This document shows, piece by piece, positions 1 through 8,070 of a stretch of 21,657 nucleotides of DNA. The notes beneath the pieces were generated by a model. The model had not been told where the DNA came from and ran no database searches. It was given only the letters and a program-made list of their open reading frames with translations. The position numbers and the translations under genes are program-made. Each line of letters starts with the position of its first letter. Position 1 is the stretch's first letter. Source of the DNA: Tritrichomonas foetus (taxonomy: Eukaryota > Parabasalia > Tritrichomonadida > Tritrichomonadidae); the NCBI GenBank assembly GCA_001839685.1, contig MLAK01001287.1, forward strand, positions 1 through 21,657, read 5' to 3'.

Positions 1-1052
1 AATTCACTATATAATTTATTCATTGAACTTACTTCACCTAACAGGTTCTTTTTTTCATCCTCCAGACTCTTTATTGTTTGATCTAAATTTTCTACTTCTT
101 GAGTCAGCTGATTATTTATTTCTTCAGCTGATTCTTTTTCCGATAATATCATATTATACATCTCACTTTCATTCTTTCCATCAGTTATTTGTAATTTAAG
201 TTGATTTATCTCATTTTCTAAATGAGTGTTTCTTTCTTTTTCCTGATCCAAATTCTTCTGGGCTTTTTCAATTTCTTCAATTAATATATTTTCATTTTCT
301 GATAGTTTTTCCTTTAATTCTGCAATTTCTTTCTTAAGTTTATCCTCATTAATTTCGGATTCTTCAATAAAATCTTGTAAATCTTTTTCTGCTTTACTCA
401 GATCCTCCTGAAGTTTGGCTGATTCGTTATTTACTGTAAATTCACTTAATTTTTGCATGAGTTCTTCATTCATCTCTTTCATATGTTGAATTTTCTTTTC
501 ATATTCAACATTGTTATTTGAACTATCATTTTGATCAATTGTATTTACAAGTTCTTCTATATCTTCTTCAAGCTTCTGAATTTTTTCTTTTAATTGTCTA
601 TTTTCTTCTTCTGATTCATGTAAAATTTGTTCAGTTGCCTGGCATCTCTCTTTCATTTCTTCGAGTTTATGCTGTTGTCCTAGATCAGCAGATGATGAAG
701 AATCAGCAAGTGACATTATTTTTTCATTTAAAACTTCAATATCTTTTTCTCTTTGTGCAAGTTCAAATAAAATTGTTTCATTTTCTTTGTCTTTTGAATC
801 AATTTCTTCTTTTAAACTTTCGATTATTGCATCGTACTCGGAATTATTGCCTTCTTTTGCAGAAGCAGGCAATCTTTCGATTTCATTTTTTAAATCATCG
901 ATTAATGATTGCTGTTCAAAAATTTCCTTGACGATCGGAATAAATATTTCATTCACATTTTCTAAAAGTTCGTCAAATGGCATGAAACTTTGATCTTTCA
1001 TCCATTCAACAATGAGTTCGGCTTCGCTTCCTAAATCCGAACTGTTCGCCAT
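1..1052 (-). CDS. Coiled-coil protein, N-terminal 350 residues (3' end beyond the window)
   Basis: An open minus-strand frame runs from ATG at 1052 to the left edge without a stop, so the C-terminus is missing. The first in-frame stop upstream is at 1110-1112 and no earlier ATG lies between. Residues 1-50 look globular (starting MANSSDLGSEAELIVEWMKD). From about residue 45 onward the protein is almost continuously Glu/Lys/Gln/Asn-rich with Leu/Ile spaced in heptads, which predicts a long coiled coil with short breaks near residues 65-75 and 115-130. No catalytic or binding motif is visible. Long coiled-coil proteins of this kind usually serve as cytoskeletal, Golgi or basal-body scaffolds, but nothing here chooses among these. 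It diverges from the gene at 1353 across a 300-bp spacer. I am sure that it is coding; the function is unknown. Confidence 0.88.
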   Translation of the reverse strand, partial: MANSSDLGSEAELIVEWMKDQSFMPFDELLENVNEIFIPIVKEIFEQQSLIDDLKNEIERLPASAKEGNNSEYDAIIESLKEEIDSKDKENETILFELAQREKDIEVLNEKIMSLADSSSSADLGQQHKLEEMKERCQATEQILHESEEENRQLKEKIQKLEEDIEELVNTIDQNDSSNNNVEYEKKIQHMKEMNEELMQKLSEFTVNNESAKLQEDLSKAEKDLQDFIEESEINEDKLKKEIAELKEKLSENENILIEEIEKAQKNLDQEKERNTHLENEINQLKLQITDGKNESEMYNMILSEKESAEEINNQLTQEVENLDQTIKSLEDEKKNLLGEVSSMNKLYSE

Positions 1053-1136
1053 GGAACAGAGAATCAAAAGCGATTTCGAGGATTTTTGTCTGGCCAAAAT
1101 TTCACACAATTAAATCCGATATCCAACTTTTTGTAA

Positions 1137-1224
1137 AATAGGATTAGTGTGGTAAAATTGATTTATATCAACTTTAGTTCAGTATCTTGTGTTTATACTG
1201 AACTTTCATTTAAATAATCCTATT
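1137..1224. repeat. Nested inverted repeats in the 1053-1352 spacer
   Basis: Outer arms AATAGGATTA (1137-1146) and TAATCCTATT (1215-1224) are perfect reverse complements. Inside lie a second perfect 10-bp pair, AGTTCAGTAT (1176-1185) and ATACTGAACT (1195-1204), with a 9-nt loop, and a small hairpin TTGAT/ATCAA (1158-1171). Together they could fold as a three-way junction. The rest of the spacer is AT-rich with several GTTAA/TTAAC words near 1249-1322. No ORF of note is present. The structure may be a regulatory element, a structured RNA or a small inverted-repeat element remnant. Confidence 0.6.
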
Positions 1225-1352
1225 TGGATTAAAATATTCGAATGAATTGTTAATAACTCAATAACTTTAGTGTTTAACATTAAGCTATAATAGTTAATAT
1301 AACAATAGTTAACTAGAATTAACTCCAACGATTTTATTCGACACGTTTAAAA

Positions 1353-1922
1353 ATGATTGATAACAGCTTTGGACCGTGGAGTTCTACTCCTACACCTAAC
1401 AGATGGGAAGAATTTAAAATTGGACAGATGGAAAAATGGTATGACATCATCGCGTCGTCTTTAAATATTAATCCAGGAAATGCCAGCTCAATTCTATCGC
1501 CAACAGCTGTTAAAATTGAGATGTCACGTGCAACAGCAAAATCAAAAGCCACTGCAGCTGCAAATAAGCAACAATCAAAAATACCTAAACCAAAATCCAC
1601 ATCAAAGAAAAATCTGAGTCAATCACCATCAGTTCAATCAACACAACAAATATCAAGTATTTATGATACCTCGATTGACAATTCTATCGTCGAACCTTCA
1701 ACTTCCTTATATCCATCAATTAAATACGAGCCAAGAGATGAATTCGATGCACCAAGGTCATTTGAAAATTTCCTAGCAACTCCAAGTTATGGACTACAGC
1801 CATGGCCGCAAAAATTTATTCCTTTTGATGAAGTGATTGGTAAGGCGATCAACCCGCCAAAAGTCCCAGCAGGACCTGATAAATCTGGAAGAGCAAAAAG
1901 GAAAATTCCTCGTCGATTGTAA
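1353..1922 (+). CDS. Hypothetical 189-aa basic, Ser/Pro/Thr-rich protein
   Basis: The ORF starts at the first ATG, 5 bases after the motif CGACACGTTT (1339-1348), and ends at TAA with further in-frame-independent TAA words downstream that could serve polyadenylation. Residues 1-45 contain Trp and hydrophobic positions (FGPWSS; RWEEFKIGQMEKWYDIIASS) and could form a short helical domain. Residues 55-110 are low-complexity Ala/Lys/Ser/Gln, and residues 120-170 are Pro/Phe-rich. The C-terminus is basic (KSGRAKRKIPRRL) and resembles a nuclear localisation signal. I do not recognise a family. The antisense frame at 1334-1600 is a shadow. Coding is likely from the clean ATG, length and composition; a nuclear role is only suggested by the basic tail. 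Confidence 0.7.
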   Translation: MIDNSFGPWSSTPTPNRWEEFKIGQMEKWYDIIASSLNINPGNASSILSPTAVKIEMSRATAKSKATAAANKQQSKIPKPKSTSKKNLSQSPSVQSTQQISSIYDTSIDNSIVEPSTSLYPSIKYEPRDEFDAPRSFENFLATPSYGLQPWPQKFIPFDEVIGKAINPPKVPAGPDKSGRAKRKIPRRL

Positions 1923-2070
1923 TAAATAAATGTCATATAGAATCATTTTATTGTTTGCTTTTTGTTTTGTTTTATCTTTATTTATTTTGTAGCTGAAGTA
2001 TGATGGGTATTATTTATACATCCATTTTCTTCGACAAGAATATTGGCATAGACAATATACTTTTCTTGCA

Positions 2071-2134
2071 TGTTTCTTTTCTTGATTGTTTCTTTTCTTG
2101 ATTGTTTCTTTTCTTGATTGTTTCTTTTCTTGAT
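2071..2134. repeat. Four perfect tandem copies of a 16-bp unit
   Basis: The unit TGTTTCTTTTCTTGAT is repeated four times without mismatch at 2071-2086, 2087-2102, 2103-2118 and 2119-2134, with a partial, degenerate copy just before (about 2058-2070). It lies in the 355-bp spacer 1923-2277, between the 3' end of the + strand gene and the 3' end of the - strand KEOPS gene. Nothing else is visible in this spacer apart from AT-rich sequence. The 62-codon minus-strand frame across it (1982-2170) encodes Lys/Arg-rich low complexity produced by the repeat and is not a convincing gene. Confidence 0.9.
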
Positions 2135-2277
2135 TGAGATGTGTATAAGAATGATAGATACTATATTCAATATATAATATGATTCAAGGCCGCAGTATAA
2201 TAAAAAACAAGAGGGAGTGATTGAGTTGATATAGTTTTTATTAAAATATTCAAATAAAAAACGAAATTAACAGTTTT

Positions 2278-2799
2278 TTATGAAGAGTGAGTCCTTACCA
2301 AATCAGATGCAACAACAGCAAGTGTAGTAACAATAATATCTTCGTACGAATAAATCTTAAGCATATCATCATTGATCATAAAAATCTTCGAAATAAAATT
2401 TATATCTGGCTGATGATTATCGAAAAATTCGTCAACAGGAATTTGTTTTCCAAGTCCTGGAATTTCTGGAATTGAATCACTTAATGAAATACCGATAACA
2501 CTTTTAGTTGTTTCTGTCACAGCGCAATTTTTGAAAGCTCCGCTTAATCTACCGTCAGGAGATAGGCATCGCAATATTTCCAAATAAATTGTACGGCACT
2601 GCATTTGATTAGTTTTTTGTAAAGAAAGTGCATTTAATAAAGCGACTTTGATTTGGCGAATAGAGATAATAATTTTGGCATCAACTAGACAAATTTCCGG
2701 TCTTTTTTCTTTTAAAAATTGATTAATTTCGGTGGGGGATGTTACTTCTGTGAAACAAGCGACTTTAAAATGATTTCCAGCAACTTCGAAATCACTCAT
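2278..2799 (-). CDS. KEOPS complex subunit Cgi121/TPRKB-like
   Basis: The 173-residue protein has the size and pattern of the Cgi121/TPRKB family. It has an N-terminal beta-rich part and then the stretch around residues 40-95: VDAK, a helix with ALLNAL, and the signature-like CRTIYLEILRCLSP that matches the family's conserved 'RTLxxEIixxLSP' region, followed by 'GRLSGAFKNCAV' (family: I-x-E-A-x-K-x-F-G-I). The C-terminal helix after residue 135 (MLKIYSYEDIIVTTLA) also fits. In the family this subunit binds Bud32/PRPK and tRNA and supports t6A37 synthesis on ANN-decoding tRNAs. ATG at 2797-2799 is the only reasonable start. It diverges from the RFWD3-like gene with 167 bp between. Family assignment is strong by eye; activity is inferred. 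Confidence 0.85.
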   Translation of the reverse strand: MSDFEVAGNHFKVACFTEVTSPTEINQFLKEKRPEICLVDAKIIISIRQIKVALLNALSLQKTNQMQCRTIYLEILRCLSPDGRLSGAFKNCAVTETTKSVIGISLSDSIPEIPGLGKQIPVDEFFDNHQPDINFISKIFMINDDMLKIYSYEDIIVTTLAVVASDLVRTHSS

Positions 2800-2966
2800 A
2801 GAATTCTGTCACTTTTATCATCAACAGAAAATATGGTTAGATTTAGTGACTTCCTTATATTAAGAATTTTTCAAAGCATAACTTTTTCATTGATAATATG
2901 GTTGAATCTGTTCAATTAATGACCATATAAATTTTGTAAAAGTTTGCACTTATCATTTTTTTTTCA

Positions 2967-4274
2967 TTGAGTGTTTCAACTTGTGGAATATGTGCTGAAG
3001 CACTTGCAACAACAGGTGATCACCAGATCTGTTCGCTTGCTTGTGGTCATCTTTTTGGATTTAAATGTATTAATACATTTTTTGAAACTTGTCCTTTCTG
3101 TCCTCAATGTAAAAAAGAAATGAAACTAAATGACATTCAGCTTGTGTTTTGGACAACATCTGTTGAATCAGGCGACTGTCAACAATTATTGGAAATCGAA
3201 AAAAATACAAAAATGATTTTAAATAATATTGAAAACCTCGAAAAAAACATAAAAGAATTAGAATGTAAGTTAAAAAGAGATAAAAAAATTTTGGCCAAAA
3301 ATATAACCATCAATAAATCCACTCAAATTTCTGAATTTCGAGAAATTTCGCAGCCTGGAATGATACTAAACAGAAAAATTACAGATGGATTTCGAATTCA
3401 TACAATGCAACATATTTTCATGAATACTTCAAAAAATGAAAATCAGTATGGAATTCAATTTTCAAAATTTAGTACATTAGATGAAATTTCTTTTATACCC
3501 ATTCACACATCTCAAATTAGGGATATCACTTCAAGTGGAACTAATGTTATCACTTGTTCAATTGATAAATCTTTATGCTTTTCATCGATTGAAACACAAA
3601 AAGTTATAAATCGATTCAACTTTTCGAATTCACTTTGGAGTTGCGTTAAAATTAACGAAAATTCGTTTTGTGTTGGAGGTGATCGTGGATTTATAGCTTC
3701 CATCGATCCAAGATCAGGAAAAGAAATATTTTCAAAGAAAATTTCAGGACCACCTGTGAATTCACTCGCTATGTTGAATGAAAATATTGTTGTTGGTCTT
3801 ACTGTCAAAGATTTACACTTTTTTGATATCACTAAAGGTGATTTTGTTAAGTATCAAAAAAAAATTAATGGTGGGTTTTCCCTTCGTTCATGTGCTGGAT
3901 CAAATATTTTTATTTTACTATCACGAAATGAATCGACAGCAACTGTTTCATACTGTTGGATTGATCAAAATCATGCCTTTTCTGCTTTTTCATCATTTGA
4001 AATCGCATCGTTTAAACATTTGATTCGGCCTTCAATATATTGTTATGATGATGCGATTTATTCGGCAATTCCGAATGAAGCAAATGGTGAATTCTCACTT
4101 TATGCACTTTCACAGCCGAAATATGACATGTGGGGGCATTGGAGATCGAGATTTCAATCAATTGGATCGCATTTACCAGTAATTGACTGTATAATTTGTG
4201 AAGAAAGAAATGAGTTTTTGATTGGTGCTTTATCATCGGATCGTGTAAGAATTTTTACTGTACCTCCTATTTAA
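2967..4274 (+). CDS. RFWD3-like RING / coiled-coil / WD40 E3 ubiquitin ligase with a damaged start codon
   Basis: The frame encodes RING, coiled coil and beta-propeller in the order of RFWD3. The RING spans residues 6-48: CGIC, then ACGHLFGFKC with Cys26/His28/Cys34, then CPQC (45-48). The CGHLFG..C spelling and the Gly at the usual fifth zinc-ligand place are shared with RFWD3, which ubiquitinates RPA at stalled forks. A charged coiled coil occupies about 73-110, and degenerate WD40-type strands run from about 150 to 435 (for example ITCSIDKSLCFSS, FCVGGDRGFIASID). Oddity: no ATG opens the frame. The first codon here is TTG at 2967, an in-frame stop lies at 2937, and the first ATG (3120) would remove the RING. 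One extra T in 'CATTGAGTG' at 2965-2973 would explain it (see findings). The stop codon lies inside a hairpin. Confidence 0.85.
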   Translation: MSVSTCGICAEALATTGDHQICSLACGHLFGFKCINTFFETCPFCPQCKKEMKLNDIQLVFWTTSVESGDCQQLLEIEKNTKMILNNIENLEKNIKELECKLKRDKKILAKNITINKSTQISEFREISQPGMILNRKITDGFRIHTMQHIFMNTSKNENQYGIQFSKFSTLDEISFIPIHTSQIRDITSSGTNVITCSIDKSLCFSSIETQKVINRFNFSNSLWSCVKINENSFCVGGDRGFIASIDPRSGKEIFSKKISGPPVNSLAMLNENIVVGLTVKDLHFFDITKGDFVKYQKKINGGFSLRSCAGSNIFILLSRNESTATVSYCWIDQNHAFSAFSSFEIASFKHLIRPSIYCYDDAIYSAIPNEANGEFSLYALSQPKYDMWGHWRSRFQSIGSHLPVIDCIICEERNEFLIGALSSDRVRIFTVPPI

Positions 4275-4287
4275 AATTTAAATAGGA
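4265..4287. terminator. 23-nt hairpin overlapping the RFWD3-like stop codon
   Basis: Positions 4265-4275 and 4277-4287 are perfect reverse complements around a single central base. The left arm reads TCCTATTTAAA and includes the TAA stop codon (4272-4274). It may be a 3'-end processing or pausing signal; this is inference from position and symmetry only. Confidence 0.5.
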
Positions 4288-4421
4288 TGAATAAAAAGTA
4301 TTTTTGTATAAATTCCTTTTTTCCCGATTTATTGAACTTGGTTCGAAGATATAGTTAAATATCTCTAATGACAATAAAATGTTGATATCATTTTAGTTTG
4401 AAATAATCTTGCGAAAACGTG

Positions 4422-4492
4422 TCGCTGGTAGTGTAATGGTATCATGTAGGATTGTCGTTCCTGTGACCCGGGTTCGATTCCCGGCCAGCGAG
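4422..4492 (+). tRNA. tRNA-Asp (GUC)
   Basis: A 71-nt cloverleaf is readable. The acceptor stem is TCGCTGG/CCAGCGA (4422-4428 with 4485-4491), the D arm has the loop AATGGTA, and the anticodon stem is TAGGA/TCCTG around the loop TTGTCGT, giving anticodon GTC. The T arm is CCGGG-TTCGATT-CCCGG, and G4492 is the discriminator, as expected for Asp. No intron is present and CCA is not encoded. Internal A- and B-box sequences (GGTTCGATTCC) are intact. A run of seven T (4493-4499) directly follows as the Pol III terminator. The motif AAACGTGTCG (4415-4424) overlaps the 5' end and recurs at two protein genes in the window. Confidence 0.96.
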
Positions 4493-4499
4493 TTTTTTT
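4493..4499 (+). terminator. Pol III T7 terminator of tRNA-Asp
   Basis: Seven consecutive T residues start one base after the discriminator position, the standard RNA polymerase III stop signal. Confidence 0.9.
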
Positions 4500-4609
4500 G
4501 CTTTTTCTGTTTATCATCTTCAATGAATCAATCGACAAAATGATCAAAAAAAATTATTTTTACATTTTTCGTGATTTACATGACATTCCTGTATAAAAAT
4601 AATATATCT

Positions 4610-6493
4610 TTTGGAATATCTGCTCTCATTAATAGAGAATAATATAAAATCCGATGTAACCAGTAATTGTTTTTTGGTTTTTATTATAATTTTTCTGTCC
4701 TTAACACTTATCATATCCTATCTTCCTTTGATTATGGCTCAATATGATATTGCTATCTTTATTTCTCTTCAAACGGACATTGAAATCTGCTCTTTTATTT
4801 TTTTTCCTCGATAGTATCTATTCTATCTGAATATTCATTATTTCATTCTATAATATAGTTTCATATATTCCGTTTTCATCAGAAACAATTCCTACAGAAC
4901 ATAGGCTAACAAGTTGTGAGTCATATCAAAACATCTTTTTCTTCTAATGATATCTTCTTCCATACATTTATTTGATTATAGAATGATTCTTCAAGATCTG
5001 GAAAAAGTTTCATTCATATTAGTCCGAAAGAAAAGTTGTAAAATAAAGGCATCTGGTGGACTAAATATGGAATAAAGCCATTGAAAGTACTTAAGAGATT
5101 AGTGAATTTAATTGATCAACGACTTGTCGATTTCTTATTAATACTCAATAAGAGTTTGATAATCTGTGTTGTAACTGATTGGGATTCACCAATCTATAAC
5201 CTATTGTATCTCTTTCTTATTATTATCACAGAACCAAAATGATTTTGTATCCAATGTACATTTACCACTATAAAAATATTTATTTATTATTATAATACTA
5301 TTGAAGTATTTTAATTTCAGGTTTATTTATTATAAATGCTAACATTTTATTGTGTAACTCACCTTTTAATATGCAACTAACACATTAAATTATATCCTCT
5401 TCCCATCATATCGTTTAGATAGATATTTCAATGATTTCAAACATTCATCAGCCTGTTAAAGAATCTTATAAACAACCAAAAAATGAATGGTGAAATTCAC
5501 TCAAAACATCCAGATATCTTTTTGTTTACACACATTGAAACATGATCTATTACCCACATTCCTTGATCAGGTGAATTATATTGTCTCTTTTATTGTGTTT
5601 ATTTCCTTTATAATCAGGTTATTGCTCTTATTAAACAGCTTTATCATTTTCTTTCAGTAATTATATTGGTTTGGATTTTTGGTTTTACTTTATTACCATT
5701 TATCATTGATTTGTTTTATTTTAGTTCAGATTTTGTTCATTCATAAACTTAATAACATTGATGAGAATATCTTTTATTTCATTCTTTAAACGTTAATATT
5801 CCATGATTTTTATTCTTTACCTTTGTTTTCTATTTATAGTTTGTTAGTTTTATATCGCCAAATACAATGTCATTAAATTGTGTTCTTGTTTCTTTTTGTT
5901 TCTCACCTTTTCCATTTTCTCTTACATTCATATTTAACCTTTCAATCATATCATTTATTTTAGTATCATCTAAATAGCTTTTGATCTCTTTCAATTTTAG
6001 ATCTAATTAAAATCTTATTATTCACACACTTGATGTAAATAAGCTTAGCATTTTAATTTTGAATCGATCTAAATGCTCTCCTCAGATGTTTTCTCGATTC
6101 TAAAATTTATTGAGATCTTATTCTTTTACATGTTTATCAACATAAAGGATCAGTTAAGTAGGGAATTGCCTTTAATGTTTGATAATTAAATAATGTGACA
6201 CATTACGAGAAAAGAAAATACATAATTTGTACAACTCTCAAAAACCAACCCATAAATTCCAGGCAATAGGAGATTGATTTAATTCATTATCATAGCTTTT
6301 GTCATGCTGGAGATAAAGTACCTAAGGGAATTCATTTTCTCCATTCAACCATTTTAAAAAATATATAACAGTTACCTATTTTATAGTGTTTGAAGCAGTG
6401 AAAATAAAGAAAATAGTCAAACACTTCTCTTTGGGAGAAATGATAATTAGATGGAATAGAAAAAATTTCATTGTCAATCCGATGAGTCGCCAT
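4610..6493 (-). pseudogene. Probable decayed protein-coding gene of unknown family
   Basis: There is no intact ORF here, but the minus strand reads like degraded coding sequence. It opens with ATG at 6493 and 53 codons (beginning MATHRIDNEIFSIPSNYHFS) to a TGA at 6332-6334. A one-base shift at a T run near 6350 leads into a frame that continues from about 6350 to about 5500 with scattered stops, including a 58-codon open stretch at 5833-6006. Another shift leads to a frame from about 5500 to 5010 (41 open codons at 5204-5326, containing SGKCTLDTKSFWFCDNNKKE). A third shift leads to a frame from about 4935 to 4610 (38 open codons at 4704-4817). The amino-acid texture is protein-like in each piece. 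The stop density is only modestly below chance for AT-rich DNA, so this is a judgement. I do not recognise the family; a dead transposase or surface-protein paralogue is possible. Confidence 0.45.
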
Positions 6494-6858
6494 GTTACTA
6501 GCAGTTTTCTAATCTGAAATATAAGCTTTTAATAAAAAATATTGATTTAAATAATCTTTTAAAATTTTGTAAAATTAATAATACGAGACATATTGAATTA
6601 TGATAAATTAAATTCTAAATTCCTAATAAATTAGACACACTTTTCAATGTTCGACTAGTTTAGGTGTGACTGGAATTTTCAAAGAAGAAGAAGAATAAAA
6701 AAAAATATTTTTTCATTCATGACTTTCACAGAAAATAAATTCTAAAAGAATAATATCAGTGTATTTCTAAAAACTAATGAAATATTTATTGAACTGACTA
6801 ATTGTAACTTGATTTGATTATTCATGTTAATTATTAATCGTGTTGGGAAAGTCTTAGT
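6494..6858. other. AT-rich spacer, no gene seen
   Basis: This 365-bp stretch lies between the head of the suspected fossil gene and the stop of the sirtuin gene. It is A/T-rich on both strands with stops in all frames. I see only a weak imperfect inverted repeat around 6632-6671 (AGACACAC with GTGTGACT) and no RNA gene or promoter that I can support. Confidence 0.6.
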
Positions 6859-7689
6859 TTATTGAATGATGCTGAGCTTTTTCATTTGATTCAAAAATCC
6901 ATGCCATCCTAATTCTTCAGCAACATCTCGAATAGCCTCTTGACAGTCACATTGAATCAGAAAATCATTAGAATTATCCTTGTTAAAATTGAAATTATCT
7001 GTCTTTTCTTGATTGATCAGAAAACGTGGGACATCTTTCGCGACAAAATTCACTAAGGAAGCAAAAGGATATACTTTTAATGATGTTCCAATGGTGATTA
7101 ATAGTTGGCACTCTTGAAAGTCATTTGCTGAAAGTTTAAAAAATCTAGATGGTAAATTTTCACCATAAAACACTATGTCAGGTTTCACAAGTCCACCACA
7201 ATTTTTACAATTCAGTGGTATCTTATTATCAATGGCTTCATTTACTTCTTTCATGGATGCCTCTGCTTGGCAAATCACACAATGAGCTGTTCTGAAGTGC
7301 CCATGTGCTTCACACAACTTTTCATCAGATATTCCACTCAGCTTTTCTAATCCATCAATATTTTGTGTATATAGTCTTAAGAGTTTATTTTCTTTCTCTA
7401 ATTGTTTCGAAAAGAAATGACAATTAGTAGGCAAGAATTTCCCGGGTCTAAGCTCATTTGCAATGGAATAGAAAGGCTTTGGATTTTGCATAAAAAAGTC
7501 AATATCAAATATTGACTCTGGTTGTGGTAGATTCAATTTTTCAACACGACTATAAAAACCAGTTCCAGGTGTTCTAAAATCAGGAATTCCTGCAGCTACT
7601 GAAACACCAGCACCATGGAGAATTATTATACTCGGGGATTTAATATTTTTAATGCAGTTTGAAAGCAAATGAATGTTTTGCTGAAGCAT
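6859..7689 (-). CDS. SIRT2-like class I sirtuin, NAD-dependent protein deacylase
   Basis: The 276-aa protein is essentially one sirtuin core. The NAD-binding GAGVSVAAGIPDFRTPGTGFYS lies at residues 26-47, TQNIDGLE at 108-115, and the catalytic histidine is His129 in EAHGHF. The structural zinc site is CVIC (137, 140) and CKNC (161, 164). KPDIVFYGE (169-177), GTSLKVYPFA (201-210) and LINQE (224-228) complete the Rossmann fold. The order and wording match SIRT2/Hst2 closely (PEAIF/PESIF, RPGKFLPT, PSRFF). All residues needed for deacylation are present. No targeting peptide or tail is obvious, so a cytoplasmic or nuclear location is likely. ATG at 7687-7689 is the first in frame. Substrate (histone or tubulin-like) cannot be told from sequence. 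Confidence 0.95.
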   Translation of the reverse strand: MLQQNIHLLSNCIKNIKSPSIIILHGAGVSVAAGIPDFRTPGTGFYSRVEKLNLPQPESIFDIDFFMQNPKPFYSIANELRPGKFLPTNCHFFSKQLEKENKLLRLYTQNIDGLEKLSGISDEKLCEAHGHFRTAHCVICQAEASMKEVNEAIDNKIPLNCKNCGGLVKPDIVFYGENLPSRFFKLSANDFQECQLLITIGTSLKVYPFASLVNFVAKDVPRFLINQEKTDNFNFNKDNSNDFLIQCDCQEAIRDVAEELGWHGFLNQMKKLSIIQ

Positions 7690-7900
7690 ATAAGTTCAAC
7701 ACTAATATGGAAATGTGAACTGAAAATACTAGTGATATTCATTGATTAATCCTGCTTGAAGAGGTATAGTATTTTGTTGAATATATCTAGCATGCGAATA
7801 TAATTCCAATGCCATAGAACCAATGATTAAATCAAGAATTCGAACTTCTATATATCTAATATGATCAATGAATATAGGAAAAGTGGAGAAAGATGATATC

Positions 7901-8042
7901 AAAGGAGAAAATTAAAAGATGAGTAATATATCCAATTTAACTATATATAAAAAGTTAGAAAAGGATAATGAGAAAAGGACAAAGGAGAAAATTAAAAGAT
8001 GAGTAATATATCCAATTTAACTATATATAAAAAGTTAGAAAA
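7901..8042. repeat. 62-bp perfect direct repeat with 18-bp spacer
   Basis: The segment 7901-7962 (beginning AAAGGAGAAAATTAAAAGAT) is repeated exactly at 7981-8042, separated by 18 bp, so the period is 80 bp. It fills much of the 381-bp spacer 7690-8070 just downstream of the Rab stop codon; the remaining part of that spacer shows no gene. Perfect identity points to a recent duplication in non-coding DNA. Confidence 0.95.
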
Positions 8043-8070
8043 AAAAAATCAAATAAAAAATATCAAAAAT

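Noticed and set aside
518..993. Plus-strand frames of 137 and 68 codons
   Set aside because: They are shadows of the minus-strand coiled-coil gene (Leu/Phe/Gln-rich because of its Glu/Lys codons) and one starts at TTG.
1982..2170. 62-codon minus-strand frame
   Set aside because: Driven by the 16-bp tandem repeat; encodes simple Lys/Arg repeats without a gene-like context.
4365..4547. Minus-strand 60-codon frame containing RWPGIEPGSQ-type peptide
   Set aside because: This is the antisense of tRNA-Asp; 'GIEPGS' peptides are a well-known artefact of translating the T arm of tRNA genes.
5375..5383. ACTAACACA, resembling the branch/3' splice motif of trichomonad introns
   Set aside because: No AG follows at the expected place, no GTATGT-type donor lies nearby, and it is inside the stop-ridden fossil region on the other strand.
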